Source: Erysipelotrichaceae bacterium (GTDB lineage: Bacteria; Bacillota_I; Bacilli_A; Erysipelotrichales; Erysipelotrichaceae). Taken from it: 17,122 nt of DNA. Where the stretch lies: NCBI GenBank assembly GCA_017418585.1, contig JAFONG010000243.1, forward strand, positions 1 to 17,122, given 5' to 3'. This document shows, piece by piece, positions 1 through 6,536 of the stretch. The notes beneath the pieces were generated by a model that ran no database searches, was not told the DNA's origin, and worked only from the letters and a program-made list of their open reading frames with translations. Both the position numbers and the translations under genes were made by a program. Every line of letters begins with the position of its first letter. Position 1 is the first letter of the stretch.

Positions 1-146
1 GATACCAGAACAATATTCGTAAGATAAGCATTCGCATAGTTTACCGCATCTATAGATGCCTGTCTGCCTACTTCAACAGCCAGATCCTGCATCGGGAAAA
101 CTACCGCTCCTCTTGTGCATAATAAAGGGTAATAGTATTTACTCAT
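1..146 (-). CDS. lon: ATP-dependent protease Lon, N-terminal fragment
   Basis: Partial gene: only the first 48 codons are present and the reading frame runs off the left edge. The product begins MSKYYYPLLCTRGAVVFP and continues with a segment containing LAVEVGRQASIDAV. This is the typical start of the Lon substrate-recognition (LAN/PUA-like) domain, where a 'PLLPLRG-VVFP' strand is followed by an 'EVGR..SI.A' helix. Lon is a cytoplasmic AAA+ serine protease that removes misfolded and regulatory proteins. The ATG at 146-144 has a strong Shine-Dalgarno, AAAGGAGGT, read on the minus strand from about 151-159. The gene lies 44 bp downstream of tig on the same strand, as expected for the tig-lon neighbourhood of Firmicutes (B. 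subtilis has clpX in between; here clpX is not between them). The AAA+ and protease domains are outside the window, so LonA versus another Lon class cannot be settled. Confidence 0.85.
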   Translation of the reverse strand, partial: MSKYYYPLLCTRGAVVFPMQDLAVEVGRQASIDAVNYANAYLTNIVLV

Positions 147-169
147 AATGACCTCCTTTATTTTTAAGA

Positions 170-188
170 AAAGACGCAAAGCGTCTTT
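170..188 (-). terminator. short hairpin between tig and lon (weak terminator or attenuator)
   Basis: On the minus strand AAAGACGC-TTT-GCGTCTTT forms a perfect 8-bp stem with a 3-nt loop, starting a few bases after the tig stop codon. The T's at the end of the stem run into TCTTAAAAA, so the U-tract is short and interrupted. It could partly terminate tig transcription and let a fraction through to lon, or protect the tig 3' end. I see no convincing promoter between the hairpin and lon. Confidence 0.5.
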
Positions 189-190
189 AT

Positions 191-1453
191 TTATTTCTTC
201 AGCAGATCCAAAGCTTTCTGCAGTTTAAGATCATCCTTTAAAGTTCCCTCCGGAACATATTTCTTGATCTCTTCTACAGGCATGCCGTACAATCCGGCCA
301 TTCTATCGTATTCAGCATTTAGATCTTCTTCATTAACCTCAACCTTTTCGGCATTTGCGATTTCCTGCAGCGCCAGATTGATCTTAATACGCTTGTTCGC
401 TTCGTCTTTCATGGAATCTCTAAACTCCTGGGCATTCTGTCCGGTAATCTGCAGGAACTGCGCCAGCGAAAGACCCTGAGACATCATTCTCTGTTCCATG
501 TTCTGAACCATGGAATCAAGTTCCGATTTTACCATGACTTCCGGTATTTCAACTTCCGTCAGTTCGGCCAGCTTATCCATCAAGGCAGTTTCGGCATCGT
601 CCTTTGCTTTCTCTTCCTTCTTCTTTAAGAGATTCTCTTTTGTATAATTTTTCAGTTCTTCAACAGTCGATACGTTCTCGATCTTCTGTTCCTTCACGAA
701 TTCATCATTCAGTTCAGGCAGGACCTTCTTCTTGATCTCATGAACAGTAACTTTAAATACGGCCGGTTTGCCTTTAAGATTATCGGCATGGTAATCAGCC
801 GGGAATTCGACGGAAATGTCTTTTGATTCTTCGGACTTCATGCCGATCAGCTGAGATTCAAAACCCGGAATGAAGGAATTGGAACCGATAACCAGATCAT
901 AGTTCTCGGCTTTACCGCCTTCAAACGGAGTACCATCGATAAATCCTTCAAAATCGATGACAGCCGTATCTCCATCCTCTATTTCTCCGTCTTCTTTCAG
1001 CTCCAGATCGGCTTTTCTGTTTAACAGATCGGCGATCTGATCATCTACTTCCTTGTCCTCTACAGCGGTCTTTTCGACTTTGTACTTGATTTTCTTGTAA
1101 TCGCCAAGCTTAACATCAGGAAGAACCGGACATACGAATGTCATGATGCACTTGTCGTCGCTGATCTCATCGATCTTCAGCTCCGGTCTGTCGATCAGAG
1201 TGATGCCGTGTTCCTCAACACCTTTGTTCAAAGCATCCTGAGCCAGTGCTTCTGCAGCATCGAGAAGAACTTCATTGTTGCTGATGTACTTTTCTACCAG
1301 ATTCTTCGGTGCCTGTCCCTTTCTGAAACCTTTTATTTCTACCTTGGAAGCAAGTTTTCTGAAAGCGGAAGATTTTGCCTTCTCCCAGTTTTCTCCTTCC
1401 AGTGTGCAGGTCAGTTCTGCTTTTGCGTTTTCTATTTTCTTATATTCAGACAT
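191..1453 (-). CDS. tig: trigger factor, ribosome-associated chaperone and prolyl isomerase
   Basis: 420 residues, close to the usual length of the family. It binds the ribosome near the exit tunnel and shields emerging chains in the cytosol. Three regions are visible. The N-terminal ribosome-binding domain (about 1-113) carries the signature GFRKGQAP at 42-49. The FKBP-type PPIase domain (about 155-242) has DGDTAVIDFEGFIDG and FIPGFESQLIGM. The long helical C-terminal arms (about 245-420) contain many charged residues and the pattern EVEIPEVMV. The ATG at 1453 is preceded by AAAGGAGT with good spacing. The gene has its own candidate promoter in the 75-bp gap upstream and is followed by lon. 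I see no frameshift or missing part. Confidence 0.97.
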   Translation of the reverse strand: MSEYKKIENAKAELTCTLEGENWEKAKSSAFRKLASKVEIKGFRKGQAPKNLVEKYISNNEVLLDAAEALAQDALNKGVEEHGITLIDRPELKIDEISDDKCIMTFVCPVLPDVKLGDYKKIKYKVEKTAVEDKEVDDQIADLLNRKADLELKEDGEIEDGDTAVIDFEGFIDGTPFEGGKAENYDLVIGSNSFIPGFESQLIGMKSEESKDISVEFPADYHADNLKGKPAVFKVTVHEIKKKVLPELNDEFVKEQKIENVSTVEELKNYTKENLLKKKEEKAKDDAETALMDKLAELTEVEIPEVMVKSELDSMVQNMEQRMMSQGLSLAQFLQITGQNAQEFRDSMKDEANKRIKINLALQEIANAEKVEVNEEDLNAEYDRMAGLYGMPVEEIKKYVPEGTLKDDLKLQKALDLLKK

Positions 1454-1477
1454 GTCTATACTCCTTTAAACCATCTC

Positions 1478-1507
1478 ATTTTAACATTATTTATTCTTTG
1501 TTTTCTA
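1478..1507 (-). promoter_or_regulatory. candidate sigma-A promoter for tig
   Basis: On the minus strand a -35-like TAGAAA (1507-1502, 4 of 6 matches) and a -10-like TAAAAT (1483-1478, 5 of 6) are separated by 18 bp. They sit in the AT-rich gap between the DUF3196-like gene and tig. The predicted start is near 1471, giving a leader of about 18 nt that contains the tig Shine-Dalgarno. I see no strong terminator for the upstream gene, so read-through into tig is also possible. Confidence 0.4.
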
Positions 1508-1528
1508 TAAAAACGCCATTTTTAGCAC

Positions 1529-2164
1529 TTATTTATCAGCATGAAAGGCATCGTCGATAAAACGGCTGATTTTTACTGCAAGAAGCTTCCCCTCTTCTAC
1601 ATTCAGATTATGCGGCAATGCGAACATGCATTCTTTGAAAAGAAGATCCTGAGACATAAGCAGTTTAGACGGTTCTTTCAGATAGATTTCCCTAAGATCG
1701 CTTCGCGCAGTAAGGAAACCGTCCGATTCTTCTATCGGTTTCAGTTTCGATGGATTGAAATGTATCTTCGAGTCTCCATCGCAATACAGGAATTCATTAT
1801 TGATTTCCTGCCTGATCAGTGAATCGATCAGAAGCGCTTTCGCATTCCTGAATCCCTTCGACTGAAGATATCGGTCGCAAAGACCGTAATAGTCTCTAAG
1901 ATTCTTTTTCCCCATCTCATCTACCGCCAGAAGCTGATGACTTTCGTCCATAAAAAGATAAGACTCTAGCTGTTCATCATCCAGATTCGGCCTGACTGAC
2001 TTGTTTTCTTTCACAATACTTTGAAAATACCGAAGTTTCTTCTCAACATCTCTAGGTATATAAACGACCTTCAGTTCATCATCAATAAGAGATCCCGCTT
2101 CATCATACTTTTCATCAAGAAGAAGATTATCGATTTTCTTAAATAGTTCTTCGTAGTAGTTCAT
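1529..2164 (-). CDS. DUF3196-like protein of unknown function
   Basis: 211 residues, soluble, with no signal peptide or membrane segment. The N-terminal 70 residues look like helical-repeat (TPR-like) sequence: MNYYEELFKKIDNLLLDEKY followed by DEAGSLIDDELK, then a conserved-looking YIPRDVEKKL segment. The middle (about 85-125) and the C-terminus (LPHNLNVEEGKLLAVKIS) are also helical. The arrangement matches what I recall of the DUF3196 family from Mollicutes and Erysipelotrichia, but I identify it by overall pattern and not by a diagnostic motif. No catalytic residues stand out. The ATG at 2164 has GGAG only 2 nt upstream and an extended -10 nine bases upstream, so initiation may be near-leaderless. 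It lies between the hyd operon terminator and tig and is probably monocistronic or read through into tig. Confidence 0.75.
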   Translation of the reverse strand: MNYYEELFKKIDNLLLDEKYDEAGSLIDDELKVVYIPRDVEKKLRYFQSIVKENKSVRPNLDDEQLESYLFMDESHQLLAVDEMGKKNLRDYYGLCDRYLQSKGFRNAKALLIDSLIRQEINNEFLYCDGDSKIHFNPSKLKPIEESDGFLTARSDLREIYLKEPSKLLMSQDLLFKECMFALPHNLNVEEGKLLAVKISRFIDDAFHADK

Positions 2165-2173
2165 ATCTCCATC

Positions 2174-2182
2174 AGTATAACA
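2174..2182 (-). promoter_or_regulatory. extended -10 promoter element for the DUF3196-like gene
   Basis: Minus-strand TGTTATACT fits an extended -10 (TGn followed by TATACT, 5 of 6 to TATAAT). There is no good -35: the region 17 bp upstream falls in the stem and T-tract of the hyd terminator. The last base of the -10 is 9 nt from the ATG, so the transcript would begin about 3 nt before the start codon. Confidence 0.45.
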
Positions 2183-2190
2183 GAACGCAT

Positions 2191-2221
2191 AAAAAAAGCT
2201 TCATTTTTCAATGAAGCTTTT
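2191..2221 (-). terminator. intrinsic terminator of the hydCBA operon
   Basis: Read on the minus strand, an 11-bp stem (2221-2211 with 2204-2194, core AAGCTTCAT/ATGAAGCTT) with a 6-nt loop is followed by a run of seven T's (2197-2191, partly in the stem). It begins 10 bp after the hydA stop. The plus-strand sequence after the stem is also T-rich (TTTTCTTT), but no plus-strand gene ends here. Confidence 0.9.
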
Positions 2222-2231
2222 CTTTAAGATC

Positions 2232-4010
2232 CTAGTCGAATCTCTCACGATTCTTGTTGTAGTGGGTATGCAGAAGCTCGTGAGCGAGATGCGAATTCGG
2301 TTCACCAAGGAACTTTTCATAAAGTTCCTGGACCTGCTTGTTGTTATGTGACTGACGTACGACCTGTCTCTCATCCTCAGAATACAATGCGTTTGCTCTC
2401 TTGGCCTTGTAGGTGTCGAGAATGTCATCGTCTTCATTCGGCAAGAAGCACGGCTTTACGTAAGACTGACCGCCGCCGTTGATACAGCCGCCCGGACAGC
2501 CCATGATCTCAATGAACTGATACTTGGATTTGCCTTCTCTGATCTGATCCAGAAGAACCTTAGCGGATTTCATGCCAGAAGCGATCGCAACGTTAACGAC
2601 AGTTCCGTTGATATCCAGAGATGCTTCTCTGATACCCGCATCATTGCCTCTGACTTCAGTGAATTCGATCTTGCCGTATTCATTGCCAGTCAGTTTGAAG
2701 TATACGGTTCTAAGTGCAGCTTCCATAACGCCGCCCGTTACACCGAATATGACACCGGCACCGGTATATTCACCCATGATGTCTTGATCCCACTGCTCAT
2801 CCGGCAGTCTGTTGAAGTTGATGCCGGATCTCTTGATCAGCTTGCCGAGTTCTCTTGTCGTAAGAACGGCATCGACATCTCTGATTCCGTCGACTTCCAT
2901 TTCTGGACGGTCTTTTTCAAACTTCTTGGCGACACACGGCATGATGGAAACGACGAATACGTCTTTCGGATCATAGCCTTTCTGTTTCGCCCAGTAGGAC
3001 TTGATGATGGCGCCCTGCATCTGGTGCGGAGACTTGCAGGATGACAGATGATCCAGCAGATCTCCATAATAGTATTCGGCATAGTTGATCCAGCCAGGCG
3101 AGCAGGAAGTAATCATCGGCAGAACACCGCCTTCCGTTAATCTGTGAAGGAGTTCCGTTCCTTCTTCCATAATGGTCAGGTCAGCGCCGAAGTTTACGTC
3201 ATAGCATCTTTCGAAGCCAAGTCTTCTTAATGCGGCAATCATCTTTCCGGTTACCGGAGTACCGATCTTCATACTGAATTCTTCACCCAGTGAAGCTCTG
3301 ACGGCTGGAGCAACCTGTACAACGACATGTTTTCCTGCCTTGAAAGCGGCGTCTACCTTGTCGATCTCGGAAACTTCCATCAAAGCTCCGGTTGGACATA
3401 CAGTGGTACACTGACCGCAGAGGATACATGGAGAATTCAGGAATGATCTGTTTTCCGCAGGTCCGACAATGGTATTGAAACCACGTTTTTCAAAGCCCAG
3501 TACAGAAAGCCCGTGCGCACTTGAACATCTGGCAATACATCTTCCGCAAAGAATACACTTTGATGTATCTCTCTTGATCGAAGGCGTAAGCATATCTACC
3601 GTAGTCGGCGTTTTTGCGCCTTCGTACATGTTTTCTCTGGCACCGGTAAGCTGAGCGACATGAAGAAGCTCACACTTGCCGTTCTTGTCGCATTCCTGAC
3701 AGTTGCGGTTGTGGTTGGAAAGCAGAAGTTCTACGGAAGTTCTTCTTGCTGCCGTAGCTTTCGGCGAACCGATCAGAACATTCATGCCATCCGAAACAGG
3801 ATAAACGCATGAAGCAACAAGTCTGAAAGGACCCTTGCCTTCCTGCGCCTCTACCAGACAGACACGGCAGGAAGCAAGAGAACACTCTCCGTGATTGAAT
3901 GCACATAGCGAAGGGATATCATAGCCGCATTTCTTTGCAGCTTCCAGGATCGTAAGACCCTTTTCGACCTGATAGGTCTGACCTTCAATTGTAATATTTA
4001 CAAGTTCCAT
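2232..4010 (-). CDS. hydA: [FeFe]-hydrogenase catalytic subunit HydA of an electron-bifurcating complex
   Basis: 592 residues. Catalyses reversible H2 formation at the H-cluster in the cytosol. Domains in order: plant-ferredoxin-type [2Fe-2S] domain (Cys36, 48, 51, 68); His-Cys [4Fe-4S] site (His100, Cys104, 107, 113); two [4Fe-4S] clusters (Cys152/155/158/162 and Cys195/198/201/205); H-domain with the three signatures TSCSPGW (301-307), MPCVAKKFEKDR (357-368) and MGCPGGCINGGG (503-514), supplying Cys303, 359, 505 and 509; then a C-terminal small-subunit-like tail ending LAHELLHTHY. This domain layout plus the hydC-hydB neighbours indicates the trimeric group A3 type. The usual second cysteine of TSCCP, the proton-relay residue in well-studied enzymes, is Ser304 here (codon TCG). 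The ATG has a strong AGGAGG overlapping the hydB stop, 12 bp away. The operon ends 10 bp later in a clear terminator. Maturation genes hydEFG are not in the window. Confidence 0.95.
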   Translation of the reverse strand: MELVNITIEGQTYQVEKGLTILEAAKKCGYDIPSLCAFNHGECSLASCRVCLVEAQEGKGPFRLVASCVYPVSDGMNVLIGSPKATAARRTSVELLLSNHNRNCQECDKNGKCELLHVAQLTGARENMYEGAKTPTTVDMLTPSIKRDTSKCILCGRCIARCSSAHGLSVLGFEKRGFNTIVGPAENRSFLNSPCILCGQCTTVCPTGALMEVSEIDKVDAAFKAGKHVVVQVAPAVRASLGEEFSMKIGTPVTGKMIAALRRLGFERCYDVNFGADLTIMEEGTELLHRLTEGGVLPMITSCSPGWINYAEYYYGDLLDHLSSCKSPHQMQGAIIKSYWAKQKGYDPKDVFVVSIMPCVAKKFEKDRPEMEVDGIRDVDAVLTTRELGKLIKRSGINFNRLPDEQWDQDIMGEYTGAGVIFGVTGGVMEAALRTVYFKLTGNEYGKIEFTEVRGNDAGIREASLDINGTVVNVAIASGMKSAKVLLDQIREGKSKYQFIEIMGCPGGCINGGGQSYVKPCFLPNEDDDILDTYKAKRANALYSEDERQVVRQSHNNKQVQELYEKFLGEPNSHLAHELLHTHYNKNRERFD

Positions 4011-4022
4011 CCTGTCTCCCTC

Positions 4023-5918
4023 CTATTGTTTCGAAATTGCGCCAAACTTACATGTCGCAATACAAGCGCCGCACTTGACACACTTGCCGGTGTCAATGAA
4101 CATTGCAGGCAGTTTCTTACCCGGAGCGATGTATTCTGGTTCAATCATGTGAATCGCATCGGCAGGACAGCCTTTCGTACACATCTTGCAGCCGAAACAC
4201 TTGTCTTTATTGATGACGTAAGACATCAGGTTCTTACATACATGAGCCGGACAGGTCTTGTCCTGAATATGTGCGACATATTCGTCCATGAATGAAGCCA
4301 TTGTGGACAGGATCGGGTTTGGAGCAGTCTGGCCAAGACCGCACAAAGAGTTCGTCTTGACATTGTCAGCAAGCACCTTCAATGCGTCCAGATCTTCCAT
4401 CGTACCGTTGCCTTCCGTGATCCTTGTCAGAATTTCCAGCATTCTCTTGGTACCGATACGAGATGGCGAACATTTGCCGCACGATTCGTCACAGATGAAT
4501 TCCATGTAGAATTTCGCAACGTCGACCATGCAGTTGTCTTCATCCATGACGATCGCACCGCCGGATCCCATCATGGATCCTGCAGTGATCAGGTTATCGT
4601 AATCGATCGGCGTATCCAGGTTCTTGTCGGTCAGACATCCACCGGAAGGCCCGCCGGTCTGTATGGCCTTAAACTTCTTACCGTTCGGAATACCGCCGCC
4701 TACATCGTAAATCAGTTCTCTTAAAGTAGTCCCCATCGGCACTTCAACCAGACCGACATTGTTGATCTTGCCGCCAAGTGCGAATACTTTCGTACCTTTG
4801 GATTTTTCAGTACCGATCGAAGCGAACTTCGCAGCACCTTCTCTCAGGATGTAAGGAACAGTCGCCAGCGTTTCAACATTGTTGACGCAGGTCGGACAGC
4901 CCCAGAGACCTTTGACGGCCGGGAACGGTGGTCTAGGTCTAGGCATGCCTCTCTTGCCTTCGATGGAATTCAGCAGTGCCGTTTCTTCACCGCAGACGAA
5001 TGCGCCGGCACCCAGTCTGATATGAACACGGAAAGAGAAGTCGGAACCCAGAATATTGTCACCAAGAAGTCCTACGTCTTCCATGGCTTTAATCGCAAGC
5101 TTCAGTCTGTTTACGGCAATCGGATATTCCGCTCTGACATAGAAATAGCCGTTCTGAGCACCGATCGCATAACCGCCGATCATCATACCTTCGATGACCG
5201 CAAACGGGTTGCCTTCCAGGATGGATCTGTCCATGAATGCGCCAGGGTCGCCTTCGTCACCGTTGCATACAAGATACTTCGGTCCTTCTACATCCGGAAC
5301 AAACGACCATTTTCTTCCCGTAGGGAATCCGGCGCCGCCTCTTCCTCTTAATCCGGAATCCAGAACTTCCTGAATAACGGCTTTTCTATCCATCTTCAAT
5401 GCCTTGGCAAGGCCGACAAATGCGCCTGCGCCCAAAGCTTCATCAATATTCTCCGGATCGATCGCACCGCATCCGTGAAGAGCGATACGCATCTGCTTCT
5501 TGTAGAATTCAATATCATCCTGTTTTGTGACTTTCTGGTTGGTCTGAGGATCTACATAAAGCAGACGATCGACGATTTCGTTGTTCTTAAGATCTTTCTC
5601 GACGATCTCTTCGACATCTTCCATCTTAACCATTCTGTAAAGAGTATCTTCCGGATAAATCTTTACGAACGGGCCCTGTGAACAGAAACCGAAACAGCCG
5701 ACCTGGTTGACAGTAACCTTGTCGTCCAGTCCTTCAGCCTTGATCACTTCTGCAAATTTCTCTCTGATTTCTGCAGAATGCGACGAAAGACATCCGGTAC
5801 CGCCGCATAATACGACATGACGCTTTCCGTCCTTGCCTGTATACTTGTCATCCAGGCACTTTGTACAGACTGACTGTCTGTTTTCAAGATCTTCAAAACT
5901 GCGGATAATCTCTGTCAT
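4023..5918 (-). CDS. hydB: hydrogenase NADH/FMN subunit HydB (NuoF-like)
   Basis: 631 residues. Carries the flavin and NADH site where electrons are exchanged between NADH, ferredoxin and HydA. Domains in order: N-terminal thioredoxin-like [2Fe-2S] domain (Cys38, 43, 75, 79); NuoF core with FMN/NADH motifs GLRGRGGAGFPTG (from 189) and CNGDEGDPGAFMDR (218-231), and GAGAFVCGEETAL; an SLBB-type region (about 370-425); NuoF [4Fe-4S] motif ESCGKCSPS (478-486) plus Cys526; a CPAHVC pair (556, 561); and two C-terminal ferredoxin clusters (Cys574/577/580/584 and Cys613/616/619/623). This extended NuoF is typical of HydB of trimeric bifurcating hydrogenases. Unusually, the third Cys of the CxxCxxC motif is Ser486 (codon TCT). 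The start ATG overlaps the hydC stop by one base (TAATG), preceded by GGGGAAGG, so the two are probably translationally coupled. Confidence 0.95.
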   Translation of the reverse strand: MTEIIRSFEDLENRQSVCTKCLDDKYTGKDGKRHVVLCGGTGCLSSHSAEIREKFAEVIKAEGLDDKVTVNQVGCFGFCSQGPFVKIYPEDTLYRMVKMEDVEEIVEKDLKNNEIVDRLLYVDPQTNQKVTKQDDIEFYKKQMRIALHGCGAIDPENIDEALGAGAFVGLAKALKMDRKAVIQEVLDSGLRGRGGAGFPTGRKWSFVPDVEGPKYLVCNGDEGDPGAFMDRSILEGNPFAVIEGMMIGGYAIGAQNGYFYVRAEYPIAVNRLKLAIKAMEDVGLLGDNILGSDFSFRVHIRLGAGAFVCGEETALLNSIEGKRGMPRPRPPFPAVKGLWGCPTCVNNVETLATVPYILREGAAKFASIGTEKSKGTKVFALGGKINNVGLVEVPMGTTLRELIYDVGGGIPNGKKFKAIQTGGPSGGCLTDKNLDTPIDYDNLITAGSMMGSGGAIVMDEDNCMVDVAKFYMEFICDESCGKCSPSRIGTKRMLEILTRITEGNGTMEDLDALKVLADNVKTNSLCGLGQTAPNPILSTMASFMDEYVAHIQDKTCPAHVCKNLMSYVINKDKCFGCKMCTKGCPADAIHMIEPEYIAPGKKLPAMFIDTGKCVKCGACIATCKFGAISKQ

Positions 5919-6400
5919 TATGCACCTTCCCCTCTGTACTGTTCAATCAGCGGCGCTACCTTGTCAACGGACATCTTCGGATATACCGTTCCGTTGATCT
6001 GTACTGCCGGAGCAATACCGCAGGCACCGATGCATCTTAAAGCATCCAGCGTAAACAGGCCGTCTTCAGAAGTTTCACCCGGTTTGATTCCCAGCAGTTC
6101 AGAGAACTTGTCGATAACCTGCTGTGCACCCTTGACATAACACGCCGTTCCAAGACAGCATCCTACAACATTCTTCCCTTTAGGTTTTAAAGAGAAAAAC
6201 GAATAGAACGTGACTACGCCATAGATCTCGGCAACAGAGATTCCGGTCTTTTCAGAAACAAGTTCCTGTACTTCCAGAGGAATATAGCCGTATTCCTTCT
6301 GAATGTCACTCAGAATCATCATCAGCGGTGTTGTTTCGTCTTTGTAACGATCACAGATTTCAAAAATCTGCTTAACAGCCGCTTCCTGTAAATGAGCCAT
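5918..6400 (-). CDS. hydC: hydrogenase subunit HydC (NuoE-like, thioredoxin-type [2Fe-2S])
   Basis: 160 residues from the start chosen here. It is the small electron-transfer subunit of the trimeric hydrogenase and a homologue of NuoE of complex I. The N-terminal half is helical (PLMMILSDIQKEYGYIP, then a conserved AEIYGVVTFYSFF). The C-terminal thioredoxin fold binds a [2Fe-2S] cluster through Cys82, Cys87 (CLGTAC) and Cys123, Cys127 (CIGAC), all four present. The same frame is open from a GTG at 6427, but that GTG lacks a ribosome site, whereas ATG 6400 has AAAGGAGG ending 10 nt upstream; I therefore start at 6400. First gene of the hydC-hydB-hydA operon, the same order I recall for Thermotoga maritima. 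Its promoter is about 70 bp upstream. Confidence 0.95.
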   Translation of the reverse strand: MAHLQEAAVKQIFEICDRYKDETTPLMMILSDIQKEYGYIPLEVQELVSEKTGISVAEIYGVVTFYSFFSLKPKGKNVVGCCLGTACYVKGAQQVIDKFSELLGIKPGETSEDGLFTLDALRCIGACGIAPAVQINGTVYPKMSVDKVAPLIEQYRGEGA

Positions 6401-6410
6401 TACTATTTGT

Positions 6411-6417
6411 CCTCCTT
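6411..6417 (-). promoter_or_regulatory. ribosome binding site that fixes the hydC start
   Basis: Minus-strand AAGGAGG, 10 nt before ATG 6400. It lies downstream of the alternative GTG at 6427 and can therefore only serve the shorter product. Confidence 0.8.
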
Positions 6418-6421
6418 TTTT

Positions 6422-6471
6422 TGTCACAAAACGTCAATTCAACATAAAAACATGAACTGACTGTTACAAAA
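6422..6471. repeat. near-identical direct repeats in the hyd leader
   Basis: TGTCACAAAA at 6422-6431 and TGTTACAAAA at 6462-6471 match at 9 of 10 bases with a 40-bp period, close to four helical turns. The second copy lies across the predicted hyd transcription start. They immediately bracket the inverted repeat at 6433-6461. Possible binding sites of a regulator; no known operator consensus was recognised. Confidence 0.4.
6433..6461 (-). promoter_or_regulatory. inverted repeat in the 5' leader of hydC, candidate operator or RNA hairpin
   Basis: GTCAATTCA (6433-6441) and TGAACTGAC (6453-6461) are inverted arms matching at 8 of 9 positions, with an 11-nt spacer. In the mRNA the mismatch would be a G-U pair, so a 9-bp stem is possible. 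It covers roughly +4 to +32 of the predicted hyd transcript and ends about 18 nt before the Shine-Dalgarno. Confidence 0.4.
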
Positions 6472-6480
6472 ATTATATCA
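6472..6480 (-). promoter_or_regulatory. extended -10 promoter of the hydCBA operon
   Basis: Minus-strand TGATATAAT is a perfect extended -10 (TGn plus consensus TATAAT). The -35 is weak (TACGAA at 17 bp, or TTTACG at 19 bp), as is common with extended -10 promoters. Predicted start near 6465, leader about 64 nt. It is divergent from the DUF1846 promoter. Confidence 0.65.
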
Positions 6481-6488
6481 TATTGACC

Positions 6489-6503
6489 CTTTACTTCGTA
6501 AAG
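6489..6503. promoter_or_regulatory. 15-bp palindrome over the -35 region of the hyd promoter
   Basis: CTTTAC-TTC-GTAAAG is a perfect 6-bp dyad with a 3-bp centre. It covers the position where the hyd -35 should be (about 6495-6500) and lies 70 bp upstream of the DUF1846 start. It has no T-tract and no gene ends here, so a protein-binding site is more likely than a terminator. Confidence 0.4.
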
Positions 6504-6536
6504 ACCGCTCAGGCGTTTAAATTCACCAATTTTAAG

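Noticed and set aside
1208..1510. Plus-strand open frame with hydrophobic segments at the start of tig
   Set aside because: Antisense to the highly conserved N-terminal domain of tig; hydrophobicity reflects complementing Lys and Glu codons.
1505..1528. Terminator after the DUF3196-like gene
   Set aside because: AAAAA and TTTTT runs around TGGCG would give only a weak A-T stem with no GC pairs.
6401..6427. Longer hydC starting at GTG 6427
   Set aside because: No ribosome site precedes it, and the strong AAGGAGG lies inside the extension, 10 nt before ATG 6400. The extra nine residues are not expected in HydC.
6422..6471. Rex redox-repressor site in the hyd leader
   Set aside because: TTGTGA-like and TTGTAA-like half sites occur, but as direct repeats 40 bp apart, not as the inverted TTGTGA-n-TCACAA arrangement.
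6483..6488. TTGACC as a plus-strand -35 for the DUF1846 gene
   Set aside because: There is no -10-like hexamer 16-19 bp downstream, and it is more than 65 bp from the TATAAT that abuts the start codon.
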